DNA from: Sutterella seckii | GTDB lineage: Bacteria > Pseudomonadota > Gammaproteobacteria > Burkholderiales > Burkholderiaceae_F | Reading direction: 5' to 3' | Assembly: GCF_009183815.1 (NCBI RefSeq) | Contig: NZ_WEHX01000009.1 | Location: 1-49,157 of the forward strand | Length of the DNA stretch: 49,157 nucleotides | In this document: positions 34,181 to 42,726 of the stretch, one piece after another | Layout of the letters: every line of letters starts with the position of its first letter | Numbering within the stretch: position 1 is the stretch's first letter | Program-made: the position numbers and the translations under genes | Notes under the pieces: model-generated | Told to the model about the DNA's origin: nothing | Databases searched by the model: none | What the model saw: only the letters and a program-made list of their open reading frames with translations

Positions 34181-35302
34181 TTACCAGTTCAGATTGAGGC
34201 CGGCCATGATCTCGGTGGCTTCCTTGTTTTTATAGGTCTTTGCTTCTCCGCTCTGGAAGGACTGCGTGGCGGCAAAATAGAGCCAGGTTGTCTTGGCGAG
34301 CTTGTATTCATAAGCGGCGGCAAGAACCGTGAACTTGTGGTCGATGTCGCTCTTGTTGGAGAGTTCGCCGTCAAAGTACTGCACGCCACCGATTACCTTG
34401 TGCTGGCCGACCACATAGTCGGCGCCGAGAAGGAGCGAGTAGCCGTCAAAGCCGTCGGCTTTCTCTTCGGCTGTCGCCGCTTTTGTAATATCTTTCAGCT
34501 CTACGTTGGCGGCTTTCGCCCAGTGGGATTGATACTGCGCACCCGCAAAGATTCTGGCTTCCGGAATAAAGCGGTACCAGCCGCCGACGGCAAACAGATT
34601 GGCGTCCGAGTCGCGATCCGCCGATTCAATGCTGCCGTAGGAGACATTGGCATAGGAGACGGAGAGGTAGAGGTTGTCGCCCGTATAGTCCGTGGCCGCC
34701 GAGAAGGTATGGTTGCGGTCGAAATAATCTTCATAGGGCGTCGTTTCATTCTTCTTTTCATCCGACTTGTCGCCGAGCGAATAGGTGACGCCTACCTTCC
34801 AGCCGTTGAGTTTTGGCGAAATCCATGCAATGGCGTTGTTGGTGCGGCTTGTGTTGGCAAAGGCGGTGCCGATGGACGCCTGACCGTAGGAGGTGCCGAA
34901 CGGATCGTACTTGATGAGGCCCATGGCGTAGGGAGAGACCGTCGACTGAACGTTGCCCATGCGGCCCATGCCGATTTCGCCCCAGGCGCCCTGGACCGCG
35001 AGGATCGAGCGGCGGTCGAAGAGCGTGTTGGCTGTATAGAGCGAGCCGGTATCAAGATAGAAGCCGTTTTCGAGGTAGGCCTTCACCTTCACGCCGTTTC
35101 CGAGATCCTCAACAATGTTGAAGCCGACGCGCGGGGTCGAGCGGTTGTTGCGCATTTCGAGCTTGTCATCGCCCGTGTCCTTGGTGTGCGTGTATCTGAG
35201 GCCCGAGTCGACGCGGCCGTACATCTGAATGTCGGCGGCCTGAGCGGCGCCGGCGGCAGCGAGAAGCGCACCGAGTGCGAGCGCAATGCTGGTCTGTTTC
35301 AT
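34181..35302 (-). CDS. Outer-membrane porin, Gram-negative trimeric type
   Basis: A 373-aa general porin. A Sec signal peptide (MKQTSIALALGALLAAAG, cleavage near AQA-A) is followed by the porin opening DIQMYGRVDSGLRY. Alternating beta-strand patterns run throughout (VKVKAYLENGF, SILAVQGAWGEIGMGRMG, DGYSLLLGADYVVGQHKV) and the C-terminus is an aromatic beta-signal ending NLNW. The L3-type segment FGTSYGQASIGTAF is present. TAAGGAG precedes the ATG. It is the last gene of a probable dcuC-pepF-porin unit on the minus strand; its substrate range is unknown. Confidence 0.9.
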   Translation of the reverse strand: MKQTSIALALGALLAAAGAAQAADIQMYGRVDSGLRYTHTKDTGDDKLEMRNNRSTPRVGFNIVEDLGNGVKVKAYLENGFYLDTGSLYTANTLFDRRSILAVQGAWGEIGMGRMGNVQSTVSPYAMGLIKYDPFGTSYGQASIGTAFANTSRTNNAIAWISPKLNGWKVGVTYSLGDKSDEKKNETTPYEDYFDRNHTFSAATDYTGDNLYLSVSYANVSYGSIESADRDSDANLFAVGGWYRFIPEARIFAGAQYQSHWAKAANVELKDITKAATAEEKADGFDGYSLLLGADYVVGQHKVIGGVQYFDGELSNKSDIDHKFTVLAAAYEYKLAKTTWLYFAATQSFQSGEAKTYKNKEATEIMAGLNLNW

Positions 35303-35378
35303 GAGGTTTTCTCCTTATGGGTCAATGGAGGGCTCGGGAGGCGCTTCTGGCGGAGCGCCTCACAGAGCATTTCAAAGG

Positions 35379-37163
35379 TCAGTTGTTGGGGTTGATTGAG
35401 GCAAAACGACGGATGGAGCCGAGCGCTCCCTTCATGCAGCCTTCCCAGAAGGCCGGCTCGGAAGCATTCGAGCCGAAATGGCGCTCAACGATCTCGTCGA
35501 CCGTCATGCGGCCGGTGTCGCGGAGCATGGCGCGGTAGAAGGGCATGAAGTCCCTGTCGCGGCGGTCGAGTTCAGTGAGAAGTCCCTGCGAAAGGAGGTA
35601 GCCCACCGTGTAGGGATAGTTGTAGATGAGCTGGTCGGTCTTGTAGTAGTGGAGCTTGTAGGCCCAGAGGTAGTCGTCTGCGCCGACTGTCGAGTCTCCG
35701 TACCACTCGTGCCAGGCTTTGCGCATGAGGTCGACCGAGCGCTTCGCGCTCACGACGCCCTTCTTTCGCTCTTCAATGAATGCGAGCTCGAAGTCCATGC
35801 GCACCATGGTGTTCATGAGGAAGTTTGCGGCGCTTCTCAGTTCCTGCCAGAGCATGCCGAAGGCTTCCTTTTCGTCAGCGCGATCGAGCAGGTAGCGGCG
35901 GATGACGGCTTCGTTGAAGGTGCTCGCCGTTTCCGTGAGCGTCATCGGGAATTCCGTCTGGACGACGGGGAGGTCCCGCATCAGCCAGTAATGGAAGGCG
36001 TGACCGAGCTCGTGCCCCTGCTGGAGCACGGTCGTGATCGTTCCCATGTAGGACGTGAAGACGCGGGGCTTTCTGAATTCGTTGAAGCGCGAATAGAAGG
36101 CGCCGCCGATCTTCTTGTCGGAGGGCTTCGCATCGATCCAGTGATTTTCGAGCATCAGGTCGATGAAGCCGCTCATGGAGGGATCAACGGCGGCAAGCGC
36201 AGCCTTCACCGCAGCGATGCCTTCCGGATAAGGAATCACCTGCGGGACGGCTTCTTTCTGAGGAGCAGGAGCCATCAGGTCGAAGACTTCAAGCTTGCCG
36301 CCGCCGAAATAGGGCGCGCGGAGCGTTACGGCCTGACGAATCAGGTCGATGTTGGAAAGAATCGCCTTCTTCATCGCCGTGAGCGCGCCGCGGCTCATGC
36401 GGTTCTGCGCGAGCGAAACGTCGAGCGCCTCAACGCCCGCGCGGTTGAAGGCGGCGAGCCGGAAGCCGTGGAGATTGTTGAGAAGCGCGGCGTAGAGGTC
36501 TGCGCGCGCCTCATAGCACTTCTGCATGCCGATATTGACGTTCCGGCGAAGCACCCGGTCGGGAGCGCCCTTGATGACGGAGACGAGCTTTGCCGCGCGG
36601 ATGCGCTCCTTTTCGCCGAGCGCATTTTCGGCTTCAAAGTCGACCCCTTTCTGGAGCGTCTTGAAGACGCTCGAGAGCGGGTAGAAGCACTTCACCTCGA
36701 GGTCGCCGAGCCACTCGCGGTCGGAAACGGAGAGCTTTCGCTTCCAGCACGCGGCACGTTCGCGAACGACGAATCGCCAGTCGGACAAGGGCTTCTCCTC
36801 CCATAGGGGATCCTTTTCATCGAGCGCATCGATCTCGGCGAAGAGCGGGTCGCCCGCAAGCGAAAGGCGCATGGAGAGGCCCGAAATGCGGGTGTTTTCC
36901 GGAGCAACGTGCTCGTCGTCTGAATTCTTGGCGCCGAGGCACTTCACGAAGGAAGAAAGCGACGAAAGGATTGTCGTAGCTTCGTCGTAGCGCCCGAGAT
37001 TCGAAAGAATCGCGTCGCGTCCCCTGGGGGCCGCCTCGAGTTCGCTGATCAGGGATTCGGCTTTTCGGAAGCTTTCTTCATAACGCTCTGAGCCGATGTC
37101 GCCGTAGGCGTCGTCCATCTGCCACTCAGGGGCGTTCAGTTTTTCAATGAATGCGGTTGTCAT
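35379..37163 (-). CDS. pepF: Oligoendopeptidase F, M3 family
   Basis: A 594-aa cytoplasmic zinc endopeptidase that degrades short peptides. The zinc motif is HELGH (His384, Glu385, His388) in QQGHELGHAFHYWLM, with the third ligand Glu probably in TLTETASTFNE. The family landmark AYKLHYYKTDQLIYNYPYT near the C-terminus is intact. The start is MTTAFIEKLNAPEW with only a weak ribosome-binding site, 28 bp after dcuC, suggesting co-transcription. It fits an asaccharolytic, peptide-using lifestyle. A divergent, apparently inactive paralogue lies at 39065-40936. Confidence 0.92.
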   Translation of the reverse strand: MTTAFIEKLNAPEWQMDDAYGDIGSERYEESFRKAESLISELEAAPRGRDAILSNLGRYDEATTILSSLSSFVKCLGAKNSDDEHVAPENTRISGLSMRLSLAGDPLFAEIDALDEKDPLWEEKPLSDWRFVVRERAACWKRKLSVSDREWLGDLEVKCFYPLSSVFKTLQKGVDFEAENALGEKERIRAAKLVSVIKGAPDRVLRRNVNIGMQKCYEARADLYAALLNNLHGFRLAAFNRAGVEALDVSLAQNRMSRGALTAMKKAILSNIDLIRQAVTLRAPYFGGGKLEVFDLMAPAPQKEAVPQVIPYPEGIAAVKAALAAVDPSMSGFIDLMLENHWIDAKPSDKKIGGAFYSRFNEFRKPRVFTSYMGTITTVLQQGHELGHAFHYWLMRDLPVVQTEFPMTLTETASTFNEAVIRRYLLDRADEKEAFGMLWQELRSAANFLMNTMVRMDFELAFIEERKKGVVSAKRSVDLMRKAWHEWYGDSTVGADDYLWAYKLHYYKTDQLIYNYPYTVGYLLSQGLLTELDRRDRDFMPFYRAMLRDTGRMTVDEIVERHFGSNASEPAFWEGCMKGALGSIRRFASINPNN

Positions 37164-37191
37164 TTGGGTTCAGAAGCCTTCAGAGATCAAG

Positions 37192-38583
37192 TCAGAGCGA
37201 GAGCCAGAAGACGAAGATGTGGTGCGCGATGAGGCCGAGGATGGAAGGCACGGAAGCGCGCTTCACGAGTTCGAGCGGGCTCATCTTGCACATGGCGGCG
37301 ATCGCAACCACGACGCCGGCAACCGGAGAGAGCGGGCGCGCAATGGTGGAGGCCTGATGCATCGGAAGAACGAGCATCACCGGATTCACGCCCATCGACT
37401 TCGCGATGTGCGGAACCATTTCAACGAGCGGGTAGAAGGAGGCGCCGTTCGAGCCTGCGATGATCGTGACGAGGGTCGTAATGACGACGAAGAGAATCGA
37501 CATGCCGAGGCCGCCCGCACCCACGCTCGAAGCGAAGTTGACGATGGCGTCGATCATGCCGAGCGCCTTGAAGCCCGAGGCAAAGACGCCGGCGGCAATA
37601 ACGAGCGCCACGACGCCCGAGCAGGATTTGCCCATGGCCTGGAGGAAGGCCTTGAGGCCCGCGCCAAGCTTATCGATGTCGCCCTTCCAGCGGATCGCTT
37701 CGCAGACCATGGCGATGGCAACGCAGAAGAACATGATCGTCGTGATGTTGAGCTTGATGGAATCAATGCAGTACTGCGAGAAGACCACGACGAAGACCAT
37801 CGGAAGGAAGGGAAGAATCGCGTAGAGCTTCGGCGCCGTCGTTGACGGGCGCTTCACGTCCTCGCCTTCGAAGACGAGCTTTTCGCCGACGTGTTCAGAG
37901 GGAATCCAGCCTTCCTTGCGGTCGAGATAGCGCTGCCAGAAGACGTGCGCGATGCCCATCACGAGAACGGTCGGAAGCGCGGCCGGGATCTTGTAGATGA
38001 AGACGTAGTCGAGAATCGAGAGTTCGCAGGCCTTGGCGGAGGCGGCGGTCGACCCGCCGAGGAGCACCATGGAGGCGGCGCCCGAGGTCACGAAGACCGC
38101 GGCAATCGCCTTCTTGTTCATGCCGAGCGCGGCAAGCGCGGGTCCCATGAGCGCAAGGCAGAGAACGCCGAGGCCGACCGCAGACGTGATCACCATCGAG
38201 ACGGCCTTGCCGAGAAGGAAGGCAATAAAGACGAGCGCGTAGGGGCTCTTGATGATGGAGAGCGGCTTGATCGCGATGTTGACGAAGGCGTCGTTTGCGC
38301 CGATGTGCGTCATGTAGGACGCAAACCCCACCATGGTCATGATGAGAAGACCAAGATTGGCGAGGTTGTTCGAGAACATGTAGCGGATGAACTCGATGAT
38401 GTTGAGATAGTCGCTGCCCGTGGGGAGCGCCTTCTTCGGCATGAAGGTGCCGGTGTCGAAGATCACCGAGAAGAGCAGCATCGCGACGCCGCTCGCAAAG
38501 AGAATGAAGGGGGCGTATTTCCCCTTCAGGATTGCCCATCCGACCAGGATGAGCATGATGCAGCCAAAAATAATGCCGGCCAT
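37192..38583 (-). CDS. dcuC: DcuC-family C4-dicarboxylate carrier
   Basis: A 463-aa inner-membrane carrier of the DcuC family, which mainly exports succinate during anaerobic growth in E. coli. Shared landmarks are MVGFASYMTHIGANDAFV, MVITSAVGLGVLCLALMGP, AHVFWQRYLDRKEG and RPLSPVAGVVVAIAAM. About twelve hydrophobic segments are visible. ATG at 38583 (MAGIIFGCIML) is chosen for GGAG 9 nt upstream; an extension to 38631 would not be family-like. First gene of a probable dcuC-pepF-porin unit. This is the third Dcu-type carrier in the window and is unrelated in sequence to the two DcuA/B copies. Confidence 0.88.
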   Translation of the reverse strand: MAGIIFGCIMLILVGWAILKGKYAPFILFASGVAMLLFSVIFDTGTFMPKKALPTGSDYLNIIEFIRYMFSNNLANLGLLIMTMVGFASYMTHIGANDAFVNIAIKPLSIIKSPYALVFIAFLLGKAVSMVITSAVGLGVLCLALMGPALAALGMNKKAIAAVFVTSGAASMVLLGGSTAASAKACELSILDYVFIYKIPAALPTVLVMGIAHVFWQRYLDRKEGWIPSEHVGEKLVFEGEDVKRPSTTAPKLYAILPFLPMVFVVVFSQYCIDSIKLNITTIMFFCVAIAMVCEAIRWKGDIDKLGAGLKAFLQAMGKSCSGVVALVIAAGVFASGFKALGMIDAIVNFASSVGAGGLGMSILFVVITTLVTIIAGSNGASFYPLVEMVPHIAKSMGVNPVMLVLPMHQASTIARPLSPVAGVVVAIAAMCKMSPLELVKRASVPSILGLIAHHIFVFWLSL

Positions 38584-38599
38584 GTTTATTCTCCGATGA

Positions 38600-38629
38600 G
38601 GCATTGGAAGCCCCGAGTCTTCCGATGCC
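38600..38629 (-). promoter_or_regulatory. dcuC leader hairpin
   Basis: GGCATTGGAAG (38600-38610) pairs with CTTCCGATGCC (38619-38629) with one G·T pair and an 8-nt loop, 17 bp upstream of the dcuC ATG and just before its ribosome-binding site. It could affect translation or mRNA stability. Confidence 0.5.
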
Positions 38630-38779
38630 ACCCTCCTTTAAGGTGTTTTGATTGACGCGTCGATGGGATCGACAGTGCATCAGGTCTAATTACTGCTGAA
38701 AATCGCATTGATTTCCTGAGAAAAAGCGTAATCCGTGAGCAGGAATAAGGACAAGATCTGAAATGTCAGGCGTGAGTAG

Positions 38780-38893
38780 AGGGTTAACCCTGACGCATCT
38801 TCGTTAAAGACGAAGAGTTGTCAGGAATGAATTTCATTTGAGAAATGGGTAAAAAGTTCTTGTTGGTAATAACCCTAACGGATATCGGGGTTA
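38780..38893. repeat. TAACCC/GGGTTA repeat cluster
   Basis: AGGGTTAACCCT (38780-38791) is a perfect 12-bp palindrome whose right half begins TAACCCTGACG. A second copy, TAACCCTAACG, starts at 38870 and forms an inverted repeat with GGGTTA at 38888-38893. Between them is a nested stem: CCTGAC (38789-38794) with GTCAGG (38820-38825) enclosing CTTCG (38798) with CGAAG (38811). The pattern looks like multiple sites for one regulator. Confidence 0.5.
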
Positions 38894-39064
38894 CCCTTAT
38901 TTCTGAATGCAGGTCGATTCATTCAGGCTTTATTCTGTAAAGACGCAAGCGAGTTCCGGCAGCCGGCAATCGGGGAGCACCTGAAGCCGGGTTTGAAAAA
39001 GAGGCTGATAGTCCGCAGACGGGATCAAGCATGCGCCGCATCTCCATAGTCGTCAGGTTTCGTC

Positions 39065-40936
39065 ATGCAGTCCTTCGGTTCTTTTTCTGAAAGCAATTCT
39101 TCTGATCGCACGCTTATTGCCGATCTCTCCAATGCGCAGAGCTCGCTCACGCAGACCTATCTGGCAAAGCTCAGGATGACGGCGGCCGCGCTCAAGGGTA
39201 TTGCGGCGGAAGGCTTTGCAGCGGAAAACGGGGCGATCTCGATTGCCGCGCTCCTTGAGGCTTATCGGCTCTATGGACAGGGAGAGGACCTTGCGCGCAC
39301 CCTCAGGACAATCTGCCGCACAAGTCTTCAGCTCAATGCCGCGGAGACGAGTTCCGAAGGCGTGCGTTCCGCTGTGATGGAGCTCCTCATGCGTCTTGAA
39401 AAAGCGGGTTCGGTGCTCCATTCGGCGCTTGAACGGCTCGCGCTTGAGGATCCGGACCTGGGAGGAAGTAGAGAACTGCAGCTCTGGCTTTCCGTTCAGC
39501 GAGAAAAGCGCTTCGGGCTCCCTGCCGAGCCCGCGATGAACGCCTTCACCCGGGAATTTGCCTCGCGCGTGATGAGCCCGATCGCAAACATGTACGCTCA
39601 TCTCACGAGCACGATGGCGATTGAGGTACGGGGAAGCGACGGCCTGAGTTCCGTTCAAGGGGTCAGCTCATCGCTTGCGGCGCTTAAAAATTCCGACGAT
39701 CCGGTTCTGCGCCGCTCGACCTTTGTTGCCATGAATGCGTGGCTTGCTTCGCACGGCGCGAGCTTTCTCGACGTCATCAATGCGAAGACCGGGTTCCAAA
39801 CGCTTTTGGCCGATCAGCTGGGTGAGAATATTCTCGAGTCGGAACTCCGTCGCGAGCGCATGAAAAAGGAAATCTACGACGCGATGTTTTCGTCGATCGA
39901 GACGGCGCTTCCCGAGCTTCGCGAAGCCGTATCGCTGAGGCAAAGAGCCTTCGGCGGCGGCCGGATGAAAATCTGGAACCTCCTTTCTTCCGCACCGAAT
40001 TCGCTTTACGAACGCGGCCGATCGCTCGAGGAGACCTATCGTCATCTGGCTTCGGCTTTTAAAGCCCTGGACGCCCGATTCCCGGAATTTCTCGAACGCG
40101 CGCATGCATGCGGCTGGGTCGACGCCGATCAGGTATCGCGGAAGTCGGGCGGCGCATGGAGCGACGATCTGCCGACAGCGCAGGTTGTAAGGGTCGTGAC
40201 GAAGTATCTTCCGACCTTGTCGGGCGAAGCATCGTTTGCGCATCTGATCGGCGCGGCCTACCAGATGCATGTCATGCACGAGGAGCCCATGCCCGCAAGA
40301 CTCTATCCGATCTCGATTACGGAAGTCATGGCGAATTTCTGCGAAACCGGACTCCTTTCCCATTTTGGAAGCGAAGCTCAGAGGGAGGGAGATGCGGCGG
40401 CCCGATGGGCGCTTGAGTGGCATGCGCTGAGGCGCATCACAAACTGCTGCCTCATTATTCCTGCCAGGCATCGGCTGCTTAAAGGCATTCTGGAGCATCG
40501 CCCGAGGGGGGCTCTGACTCTCAGAGGCATCAACGAACTTTCTTCAGAAGCCTGGGAGCACTATTTCGGCGGCACGACTGACGGTGCGGACAAGTATGTC
40601 TGGGCCTATAAGCCTCACTTCTACCGGCGCAATCCCGTCTTCTACGACTGGCAGTACACGCTCGGATTCCTGCTTTCAGAAGCCCTGATGGCGCAGTTCA
40701 GAAAAACGGGTGCGAGCGCCTCGGGACAGAACATGCGCGAGGTTTATCGCGAGAGCGGAGTGCTGTCGATTGAGGTGTTCGGGGAGAGGCATCTCGGCGC
40801 CGATCTCAAAAGCCGCGACTTCTGGGACACCGTCATTGAAGAGGTATTGAAGCCCGTTGAGCGCTGCCGCAATGAGGCAAATCTCAGGGAGAAATGGACG
40901 AGAGCCGAGGCGAGAATGCATCTCTCCGGCAGCTGA
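39065..40936 (+). CDS. M3-family peptidase paralogue without an HExxH motif (probable pseudoenzyme)
   Basis: A 623-aa protein that follows the PepF layout. Its late segments align with the PepF at 35379-37163: EHYFGGTTDGADKYVWAYKP with the PepF stretch EWYGDSTVGADDYLWAYKL, and YDWQYTLGFLLSEAL with YNYPYTVGYLLSQGL. Where PepF has HELGH it reads HLIGA (His393-Ala397), so the catalytic Glu and second zinc His are lost, although SITEVMANFCE keeps a Glu where the third ligand would lie. Peptidase activity is therefore unlikely. The frame is intact over 1.9 kb, which argues for a retained non-catalytic role such as peptide binding or regulation rather than decay. The ribosome-binding site is weak. 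It is divergent from dcuC-pepF. Confidence 0.75.
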   Translation: MQSFGSFSESNSSDRTLIADLSNAQSSLTQTYLAKLRMTAAALKGIAAEGFAAENGAISIAALLEAYRLYGQGEDLARTLRTICRTSLQLNAAETSSEGVRSAVMELLMRLEKAGSVLHSALERLALEDPDLGGSRELQLWLSVQREKRFGLPAEPAMNAFTREFASRVMSPIANMYAHLTSTMAIEVRGSDGLSSVQGVSSSLAALKNSDDPVLRRSTFVAMNAWLASHGASFLDVINAKTGFQTLLADQLGENILESELRRERMKKEIYDAMFSSIETALPELREAVSLRQRAFGGGRMKIWNLLSSAPNSLYERGRSLEETYRHLASAFKALDARFPEFLERAHACGWVDADQVSRKSGGAWSDDLPTAQVVRVVTKYLPTLSGEASFAHLIGAAYQMHVMHEEPMPARLYPISITEVMANFCETGLLSHFGSEAQREGDAAARWALEWHALRRITNCCLIIPARHRLLKGILEHRPRGALTLRGINELSSEAWEHYFGGTTDGADKYVWAYKPHFYRRNPVFYDWQYTLGFLLSEALMAQFRKTGASASGQNMREVYRESGVLSIEVFGERHLGADLKSRDFWDTVIEEVLKPVERCRNEANLREKWTRAEARMHLSGS

Positions 40937-41071
40937 CGCGGCATCGAAGCCTCGAGGCCGGGGATCCTTTTCCCGCGAGTCTTAAGCGAGCATCCGGCGA
41001 GGATTCATTAGAATTCCAGCATATTGCCCTTAGCAAGGCGCTTTTTCCCCTCAACAAAGGTCCCCTCCAAG

Positions 41072-41914
41072 ATGCTGTCGCTTCGCATTGCCACTGCGTC
41101 CGTGCTCTTTCTCATCCTGCTTCTCGCCATCTGGGCAGGACCCCTCTGGTTTGCCGGAGTGATGGCGATCGCCTTCGGCCTCGCGCTTTACGAGTGGCTG
41201 AGAATCGGCAATCTCGGGCCTGTTCCGGCCGCACTCATTTCCGCCATTGAGATGATCACGCAGTTTTCGCTCTACTGGGCGGGGGCGCTCCCGAAGATGG
41301 ACTGGTTTCTCTTCATCGTCGACGGCGTCGTCATGATTGCCTGGTTCGTGATCTTCTTCCTGGAGCTCTTCCATCGCGAGAACGGCTTCAAGGTGAATGT
41401 CTTCCAGTGCCTTCTCTCGGCCGTGGTCTTCGTGCCGGCGGCCTATCTCTCCTTCCTCTGGCTCAACGAACAGGGCACCTGGGTGCTCGTTCTCTCGGTG
41501 ATGCTCATCATCTGGGGCGCGGACATCTGCGCCTATTTCTGCGGCCGCGCCTGGGGCAAGCACAAGCTCTGCCCGGCAATTTCTCCGAAGAAGACCTGGG
41601 AAGGCGTGATCGGCGCCTACGTGATCGTCATCGTCTTCTTCCTTCTCTGCTACTGGTTCTGCGATCAGAAGGTGGTCTTCACGAACTTCATCTTCGAGCG
41701 CGCGGGCTTCGGCTGGGGCGTTGTGATTCTTGCCATCCTGATTGCGCTTTCGATTGCGGGCGACCTCTTTGAGTCGATGCTGAAGCGTCTTGCCGGCATC
41801 AAGGATTCCTCGAACCTTCTCCCCGGTCACGGCGGGTTCTTTGACCGCATGGACAGCTCCATGCCGGTGATTCCGGCCGCTACCTGGATGATGCTGGCCG
41901 TTCTGCTCTTCTGA
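41072..41914 (+). CDS. cdsA: Phosphatidate cytidylyltransferase
   Basis: A 280-aa integral membrane enzyme making CDP-diacylglycerol for phospholipid synthesis. Multiple hydrophobic segments precede the CdsA signature SIAGDLFESMLKRLAGIKDS followed by LLPGHGGFFDRMDS. Also typical is WGKHKLCPAISPKKTWEG. ATG at 41072 (MLSLRIATASVLF) is preferred because a transmembrane segment starts there; the ribosome-binding site is weak and an in-frame start at 41024 is possible. It resumes the uppS-cdsA-dxr-rseP-bamA order after the inserted block. Confidence 0.93.
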   Translation: MLSLRIATASVLFLILLLAIWAGPLWFAGVMAIAFGLALYEWLRIGNLGPVPAALISAIEMITQFSLYWAGALPKMDWFLFIVDGVVMIAWFVIFFLELFHRENGFKVNVFQCLLSAVVFVPAAYLSFLWLNEQGTWVLVLSVMLIIWGADICAYFCGRAWGKHKLCPAISPKKTWEGVIGAYVIVIVFFLLCYWFCDQKVVFTNFIFERAGFGWGVVILAILIALSIAGDLFESMLKRLAGIKDSSNLLPGHGGFFDRMDSSMPVIPAATWMMLAVLLF

Positions 41915-41922
41915 CCGCAAGA

Positions 41923-42561
41923 ATGACAGAGCTCTATCCCGTTCCTGATCTTCCTCCGGGGAGCTTTCATCGAACCGAGGACACCATCCGGCGCTCGCGC
42001 TTCATCGTGAGCGTCGCGCGTGCGGCGTCTCCCGAAGCCGCGCACGCCTTCATTGAACAAATCCGCGCCGAGCACGCTCAGGCGACGCACAACTGCTGGG
42101 CATTCAATGCGGGCGCCCCGGGGGATACCGCTCAGGTGGGCGCGAGCGACGACGGCGAACCCAAGGGGACGGCCGGCCGTCCGATGCTGACCGCCGTGCT
42201 GCACAGCGGCATCGGCGAAGTGGTGGTCGTCGTGACGCGCTATTTCGGCGGCATTCTCCTCGGCACGGGTGGGCTTGTCCGCGCCTACCAGGGGACCGCG
42301 AAGCTCGGGCTTGAGACGGTTCCCACACGAGAGCGCGAGGTGCTCGTGCGCTATGTGGTCTCGATGGATCCGGCCTTTGACGGAAGCTTTCAGAACCTCG
42401 CGCGCCAGCTCGGCGTCGTCATCGTTTCATCAGACTATCGGTTTGATGCTTCCTACGAGCTTCTCGTTCCGGAAGCCAGTGCCAGAAAACTCGAGAGCGA
42501 ACTCGCCCGCATTACGATGGGCGAAGCCCTGGTCGACCGTCAGGAAGAGGAAGCGGTATAG
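41923..42561 (+). CDS. YigZ/IMPACT-family protein
   Basis: A 212-aa member of the UPF0029/IMPACT family. The N-terminal domain carries SRFIVSVARAAS, ATHNCWAF, DDGEPKGTAGRPML and VVVTRYFGGILLGTGGL, followed by the small C-terminal ferredoxin-like domain. The biochemical role is unsettled; in eukaryotes the related IMPACT protein affects translational control. It starts 8 bp after cdsA and is probably co-transcribed; its insertion between cdsA and dxr is not universal in proteobacteria. Confidence 0.88.
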   Translation: MTELYPVPDLPPGSFHRTEDTIRRSRFIVSVARAASPEAAHAFIEQIRAEHAQATHNCWAFNAGAPGDTAQVGASDDGEPKGTAGRPMLTAVLHSGIGEVVVVVTRYFGGILLGTGGLVRAYQGTAKLGLETVPTREREVLVRYVVSMDPAFDGSFQNLARQLGVVIVSSDYRFDASYELLVPEASARKLESELARITMGEALVDRQEEEAV

Positions 42562-42726
42562 ACGTGCCTGCCGCCCCGAAAGAAACCGATACAAAAGACC
42601 GTTCCCGGGATCTTCTCTTTTTGCTTCCAATTTCCGCTTTCCCGTTAATCTTTGGGTGTAATCCCTGATATGTCGGAGAATCCCTCTCTCCCGCACCGAA
42701 CTCTTTTTGTCACGCTTTCCTAGAAC

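Larger units (their letters stand above)
38584..39064. other. Intergenic region between divergent dcuC and M3 paralogue
   Basis: 480 bp, clearly lower in GC than the flanks, with no coding sequence recognised. It holds the dcuC leader hairpin (38600-38629) and a cluster of GGGTTA/TAACCC elements (38780-38893), so it is probably a densely regulated promoter region. Confidence 0.5.

Noticed and set aside
38700-38730. TTGATTTCCTGAG upstream of dcuC as an FNR site
   Set aside because: Only the first half-site fits; the second half matches poorly.
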